A stretch of 6,836 nt of DNA. It comes from Nitrospirota bacterium (GTDB taxonomy: Bacteria > Nitrospirota > 9FT-COMBO-42-15 > HDB-SIOI813). Location: contig JAHFER010000085.1 in NCBI GenBank assembly GCA_023248365.1, positions 1 through 6,836 of the forward strand. Reading direction: 5' to 3'. Position 1 is the stretch's first letter; each line of letters opens with the position of its first letter. The translations under genes and the position numbers were made by a program. Below the pieces are notes generated by a model. The model saw only the letters and a list, made by a program, of their open reading frames with translations, searched no databases and was not told the DNA's origin. Of this stretch, positions 3,825-6,836 are shown in pieces.

Positions 3825-5939
3825 ATGATATTAATAGAAAGCATAAAAGAAGCATTCTCGCAGATAAGGTCTAACAGATATTCTGTTATTACTGCTATCG
3901 GTACCATATCAATTATTTTACTTGTTTTCGGGATGTATCTCCTTGCAATCTATAATATAAATATGCTGGTTGAAAACTTAAAGCGGGATATGCAGGTTAT
4001 AGCGTATTTCAATAAGGATACTTCGTCTGAGAAGATAGATAGTTTAAAAAGTGAAATAGCAGTGTTTCAGGAAGTTGAGAATATTATTTATATCCCAAAA
4101 GACCGTGCATTGGAACTGCTTGCACGGGATATAGAAAATGTCAGGGGTATTGTCAAAGAGCTTAAGGGAAATCCGCTCCCTGATTCTTTCAGGATTACCC
4201 TGAAATCAGATGCGCGGAATCCTGAAGAGATAAAGAAACTTGTCGCAAAGTTAAAAGATATTAGTACCATAGATGATGTTGAATACGGAGAAGAGTGGGT
4301 TGAGAGGCTTAATGTCTTTATTTCTGCTGCAAGGGTTATAGGGGTTGTTGTAGGTGGATTAATGATTTTAATTGTGTTGTTCACAATTTCTAATACAGTT
4401 AAATTCACCCTTTTAGCACGGCAGCAGCATTTTGAGACATTGAAGAATGCAGGGAAGTATGCAGGTACGTCAAACTCCTTAAAAAGGATGCCCTATATTA
4501 TTGAAGGAGGGATACTGGGATTAATCGGCGGTATCAGCTCTCTTGTGATGTTGTTTGTGGTATATAAACTTATATTATATAAAATTCCCCCTGCCACGTA
4601 TGTTTGGCTCGGCGGTCTGAAGTTTATCTTTATTCCGTTTGAGGCGATAGCTTTAATTATAGGATCAGGGTTTATCCTCGGTTGTTTCGGGAGTTGGATT
4701 TCGATTGGGAGATATGTTGGTGGCAGATATATGGGGGTAGCTATATTTTTATTTTTGTGCTTAAATGTTACTGATGTTTCTTTTGCCAAAACTAAAGCAA
4801 AAAGTAAAGGTGTTCATGCTGCAGAAGGTCAGAATATAGAAAAGGAGATCGAGCAGAATCAGAAAAAGTTAGAGGATTTAAATAACCAGATTAAAGAAAA
4901 GAAAAAGGCCTCCAAACAGGCCGCTGTTGAGGAGAAAAAGGTAAAACAGGTTATTGAGGTAAAAGAAAAGGATCTGGACAGTAAAAAAAAAGAACTTAAA
5001 AAGATCCATGCAAATATAGCTGAAAAGGAGAAGGCAATAGTAAATACACAGGGTGAAATGAACTCATTAACGTCTGACCTCGTAAATAAAAAGAGAGAGA
5101 TGTCTGACTTTCTTGTTTATGTTTATAAAAGTCATTCAGGCAGAAATTCCGGTCTTGTGGCGAATGTTCTTGCATCTAATGATTACCATGACTTTATGCA
5201 ACGGTCTAAATATGAAGATATCCTGCTCGGCGAGACAAACAGGATAATGCAAGACCTCGGACATGATGTTGATAAATTACACGGGCAACTTTCATTGCTG
5301 AATAAGCGGCATAATAATCTTCTGTCTGAAAAAGGGAACTTATTAAAAGATAAGGCAGATGTTGAAAATGAGGTTAAGGACAGCCGTGTTAAACTTGTCA
5401 GTATACAGGACAAAAAGGCTGAGTATGAGAAGGAACTAAAGAGGCTTGAAAATGCCTCGTTTGCTTTAATGAACCTGATCGAATCTTATGAGAAAAGGCG
5501 CAGTAGTGACAGGATTGTTTCTACAGGTACCGGCTTTGGAAAAGAAAGAGGAAAACTTAAATGGCCTGTTACTGGTGAAGTTGTATCCAGATTTGGCAGA
5601 CAGAAACACCCTGAATTTGATGCATATATTTTTAAAAAGGGGATAGAGATAATTGCAAAGAATGAAAAAAATGTTAAGGCCGTGTATGATGGTGTTGTAG
5701 CGTATGCTGATTGGTTGAAGGGTTATGGGCTTCTGACGATAATAGATCATGGCAATAGTTATTATTCAATATATGGACATGCATCAAAGATTTTGGTTTC
5801 AAAAGGCAGTAAGGTTAAAGAGGGGCAAGTGATTGCTGTGGCAGGGAGCGGTAATGCCTCAGAGCAGGAAGGGATATATTTTGAGATCCGGCAAAATGGT
5901 CAACCCGTGGATCCATTTCCCTGGCTAAGTATAAAGTAA
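3825..5939 (+). CDS. ftsX-envC: FtsX-EnvC fusion: cell-division permease subunit joined to LytM amidase activator
   Basis: One 704-codon frame holds two complete proteins that are normally separate. Residues 1-302 are FtsX: TM1 about 21-44, a periplasmic loop about 46-165 (the EnvC-binding region in E. coli FtsX), TM2 about 170-190, TM3 about 228-250 and TM4 about 272-292. Residues 303-704 are EnvC: a hydrophobic signal-peptide-like segment (303-321), a long Lys/Glu-rich coiled coil (about 335-570) with the LVYVYKS...DYHDFMQRSKYED block (430-465), and a LytM (M23) domain from about 577 ending VDPFPWLSIK. The LytM zinc ligands are missing (K604 and E608 replace His and Asp; G683-I-Y685 replaces HxH), as expected for a non-catalytic amidase activator. 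No Shine-Dalgarno is seen before ATG 3825 and no ftsE is adjacent. Each half is certain; whether the product stays joined is open. Confidence 0.9.
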   Translation: MILIESIKEAFSQIRSNRYSVITAIGTISIILLVFGMYLLAIYNINMLVENLKRDMQVIAYFNKDTSSEKIDSLKSEIAVFQEVENIIYIPKDRALELLARDIENVRGIVKELKGNPLPDSFRITLKSDARNPEEIKKLVAKLKDISTIDDVEYGEEWVERLNVFISAARVIGVVVGGLMILIVLFTISNTVKFTLLARQQHFETLKNAGKYAGTSNSLKRMPYIIEGGILGLIGGISSLVMLFVVYKLILYKIPPATYVWLGGLKFIFIPFEAIALIIGSGFILGCFGSWISIGRYVGGRYMGVAIFLFLCLNVTDVSFAKTKAKSKGVHAAEGQNIEKEIEQNQKKLEDLNNQIKEKKKASKQAAVEEKKVKQVIEVKEKDLDSKKKELKKIHANIAEKEKAIVNTQGEMNSLTSDLVNKKREMSDFLVYVYKSHSGRNSGLVANVLASNDYHDFMQRSKYEDILLGETNRIMQDLGHDVDKLHGQLSLLNKRHNNLLSEKGNLLKDKADVENEVKDSRVKLVSIQDKKAEYEKELKRLENASFALMNLIESYEKRRSSDRIVSTGTGFGKERGKLKWPVTGEVVSRFGRQKHPEFDAYIFKKGIEIIAKNEKNVKAVYDGVVAYADWLKGYGLLTIIDHGNSYYSIYGHASKILVSKGSKVKEGQVIAVAGSGNASEQEGIYFEIRQNGQPVDPFPWLSIK
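4731..5939 (+). other. EnvC moiety with retained signal peptide and possible internal start
   Basis: The in-frame ATG at 4731 (residue 303) begins MGVAIFLFLCLNVTDVSFAK, a hydrophobic core followed by S-F-A/K, a plausible signal peptidase I site after Ala321. A GGTGG at 4719-4723 lies 7 nt before this ATG and could act as a weak ribosome binding site. As a separate product it would be 402 residues, near the usual EnvC size. The n-region after Met303 has no basic residue, which is atypical; the nearest are Arg296 and Arg301 in the FtsX part. Joined expression, internal initiation, or cleavage after Ala321 are all possible. Confidence 0.55.
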
Positions 5940-5969
5940 GGCAGTGAATATTGAATAGTTAGCATGTAG

Positions 5970-5990
5970 GGGAGGGGCTTGCCCCCTCCC
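5970..5990. repeat. GC-rich hairpin upstream of ctpA
   Basis: GGGAGGGG (5970-5977) pairs perfectly with CCCCTCCC (5983-5990) around the loop CTTGC. No T-tract follows, so it is not a classical intrinsic terminator. The form GTAGGGG...GGCTTGCC...CCC resembles palindromes dispersed in many bacterial genomes. It could stabilise the upstream mRNA end or reduce read-through into ctpA. Confidence 0.7.
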
Positions 5991-6021
5991 GAAATCAGAA
6001 GCAAGAAGTTAGAAATCAGAA
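5991..6021 (+). repeat. Short direct repeat in the ctpA leader
   Basis: GAAATCAGAA occurs at 5991-6000 and again at 6012-6021, a 21-nt period, between the GC-rich hairpin and the ctpA ribosome binding site (GGAGG 6029-6033). The function is unknown; a chance repeat in AT-rich leader sequence is possible. Confidence 0.5.
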
Positions 6022-6042
6022 AATAACTGGAGGAAGGGTAGA

Positions 6043-6836
6043 ATGTACGACAAAAAGAGACTCTGGAGAAGAGGATTTGTAGTATTAACTATTTTTATTT
6101 TTGCCGGGGCATGGCTGATATTTGGTAAAGGCATGGGAACACCGGTGCTTGGAGGCGAGAGCTACGAAGACCTCAAAGTCTTTGCTGAGGCTCTTTCTCT
6201 GGTTCAGAAGAATTATGTAGAGGAAACGAAGACGAAAGATCTTGTATATGGAGCTATAAAGGGTATGCTTTCGGAGCTTGATCCGCATACGAGTTTTATG
6301 CCTCCTAATGTATATAAAGATATGCAGGTTGAAACAAAAGGGGAGTTTGGCGGGCTGGGGATACAGATAGGCACAAAAGACAAGAAACTTGTTGTTATTG
6401 CCCCTATCGAGGATACACCTGCATGGCGTGCAGGGATTAAGGCCGGGGACCAGATATTTAAGATAAACAACGAGGCGACAAAAGACCTTTCACTGAATGA
6501 TGCTGTTGAAAAGATGCGCGGACCTAAGGGTACCAAGCTAACTCTTACGGTTATCAGGGAAGGGGAAAAGGAGCCGCTGGAATTTACTATCATCAGAGAT
6601 ATCATAAAGATGAAAAGTATAAAGTCCAAAATGATGGACGGGAGCGTAGGATATGTACGCATTACTCAATTCCAGGAGAGGACAGCAGAGGATTTGAAGG
6701 ACGCATTAGAAAAACTGGAAAAAGATAATATGAAGTCGCTTGTACTTGATTTGCGAAATAACCCCGGTGGCTTATTGAAGTCAGCAGTACAGGTTTCTGA
6801 GCAGTTCCTTAAGGATGGTCAGTTAGTAGTGTCTGT
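6043..6836 (+). CDS. ctpA: Carboxyl-terminal processing protease (S41, CtpA/Prc type), 5' part
   Basis: This is an open frame without a stop to the window edge (264 complete codons). Residues 11-27 form a signal anchor after a basic start (KKRLWRR), directing the protein to the periplasm. Then follow YVEE...GAIKGMLSELDPHTSFMPP, the FGGLGIQIG entry into a PDZ domain (about 95-180, with AWRAGIKAGDQIFKINN and AVEKMRGPKGTKLTLTV), and the start of the S41 protease core: GYVRITQFQERTAEDL and LDLRNNPGGLL (235-245). The catalytic Ser and Lys lie beyond the window. ATG 6043 has GGAGG at 6029-6033 with 9-nt spacing. In some bacteria CtpA/Prc proteases degrade peptidoglycan hydrolases, so its place after envC suggests a role in controlling septal or wall hydrolysis; this is inference. 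Confidence 0.93.
   Translation, partial: MYDKKRLWRRGFVVLTIFIFAGAWLIFGKGMGTPVLGGESYEDLKVFAEALSLVQKNYVEETKTKDLVYGAIKGMLSELDPHTSFMPPNVYKDMQVETKGEFGGLGIQIGTKDKKLVVIAPIEDTPAWRAGIKAGDQIFKINNEATKDLSLNDAVEKMRGPKGTKLTLTVIREGEKEPLEFTIIRDIIKMKSIKSKMMDGSVGYVRITQFQERTAEDLKDALEKLEKDNMKSLVLDLRNNPGGLLKSAVQVSEQFLKDGQLVVS

Noticed and set aside
4749..4760. Possible lipobox at residues 309-312 (L-F-L-C) of the EnvC signal segment
   Set aside because: The -1 and -2 residues (Leu, Phe) do not fit the small residues needed before the lipoprotein Cys, and Leu follows it; a signal peptidase I site after Ala321 fits better.
5970..5990. Intrinsic terminator after envC
   Set aside because: The stem is strong but is followed by GAAATCAG with no run of T.
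6213..6662. 149-codon minus-strand open frame opposite ctpA
   Set aside because: The plus strand encodes a clear PDZ/S41 protein over the same bases; the antisense product is low-complexity Ser/Ile/Leu-rich with no family features.

Overview
This window is a densely packed, single-strand (+) run of bacterial housekeeping genes from a Gram-negative-type (diderm) organism. The diderm call rests on an EnvC-type LytM amidase activator, which acts in the periplasm under an outer membrane. The sequence is moderately AT-rich by eye. The gene order and the scattered ATTCCC-N8-GGGAAT palindromes would suit lineages such as Nitrospirota or Desulfobacterota, but that placement is a low-confidence inference.

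Layout: (1) 1-118 is the C-terminal tail of an unidentified gene. It is not recognisably ffh, the common neighbour of rpsP. (2) 119-250 is an intergenic gap with a palindromic repeat and a very strong Shine-Dalgarno (SD) sequence. (3) 251-3391 is the ribosome/RNA-maturation operon rpsP (S16), khpA, rimM, trmD, rplS (L19) and rnhB. A three-layer nested inverted repeat sits between rimM and trmD. (4) 3441-3806 is yraN. (5) 3825-5939 is one uninterrupted 704-codon frame joining a complete FtsX to a complete EnvC. (6) 5940-6042 is a short gap with a GC-rich hairpin. (7) 6043-6836 is the 5' part of a ctpA/prc-type S41 protease gene that runs off the window.

The first block makes ribosomal proteins (S16, L19), a 30S maturation factor (RimM), the tRNA m1G37 methyltransferase (TrmD), a small KH RNA-binding protein (KhpA) and RNase HII. 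The second block concerns cell separation. FtsX normally works with the ATPase FtsE to recruit and activate EnvC, which switches on peptidoglycan amidases at the septum. A periplasmic C-terminal processing protease follows.

The most unusual element is the FtsX-EnvC fusion. The EnvC signal peptide is still present and lies where a fifth membrane segment would put EnvC in the periplasm, and no ftsE is adjacent. Other points of interest are the nested repeat inside an essential operon, a Glu at the TrmD position where E. coli has catalytic Asp169, and an unclear rimM start. I see no mobile-element gene, CRISPR array, tRNA or rRNA.
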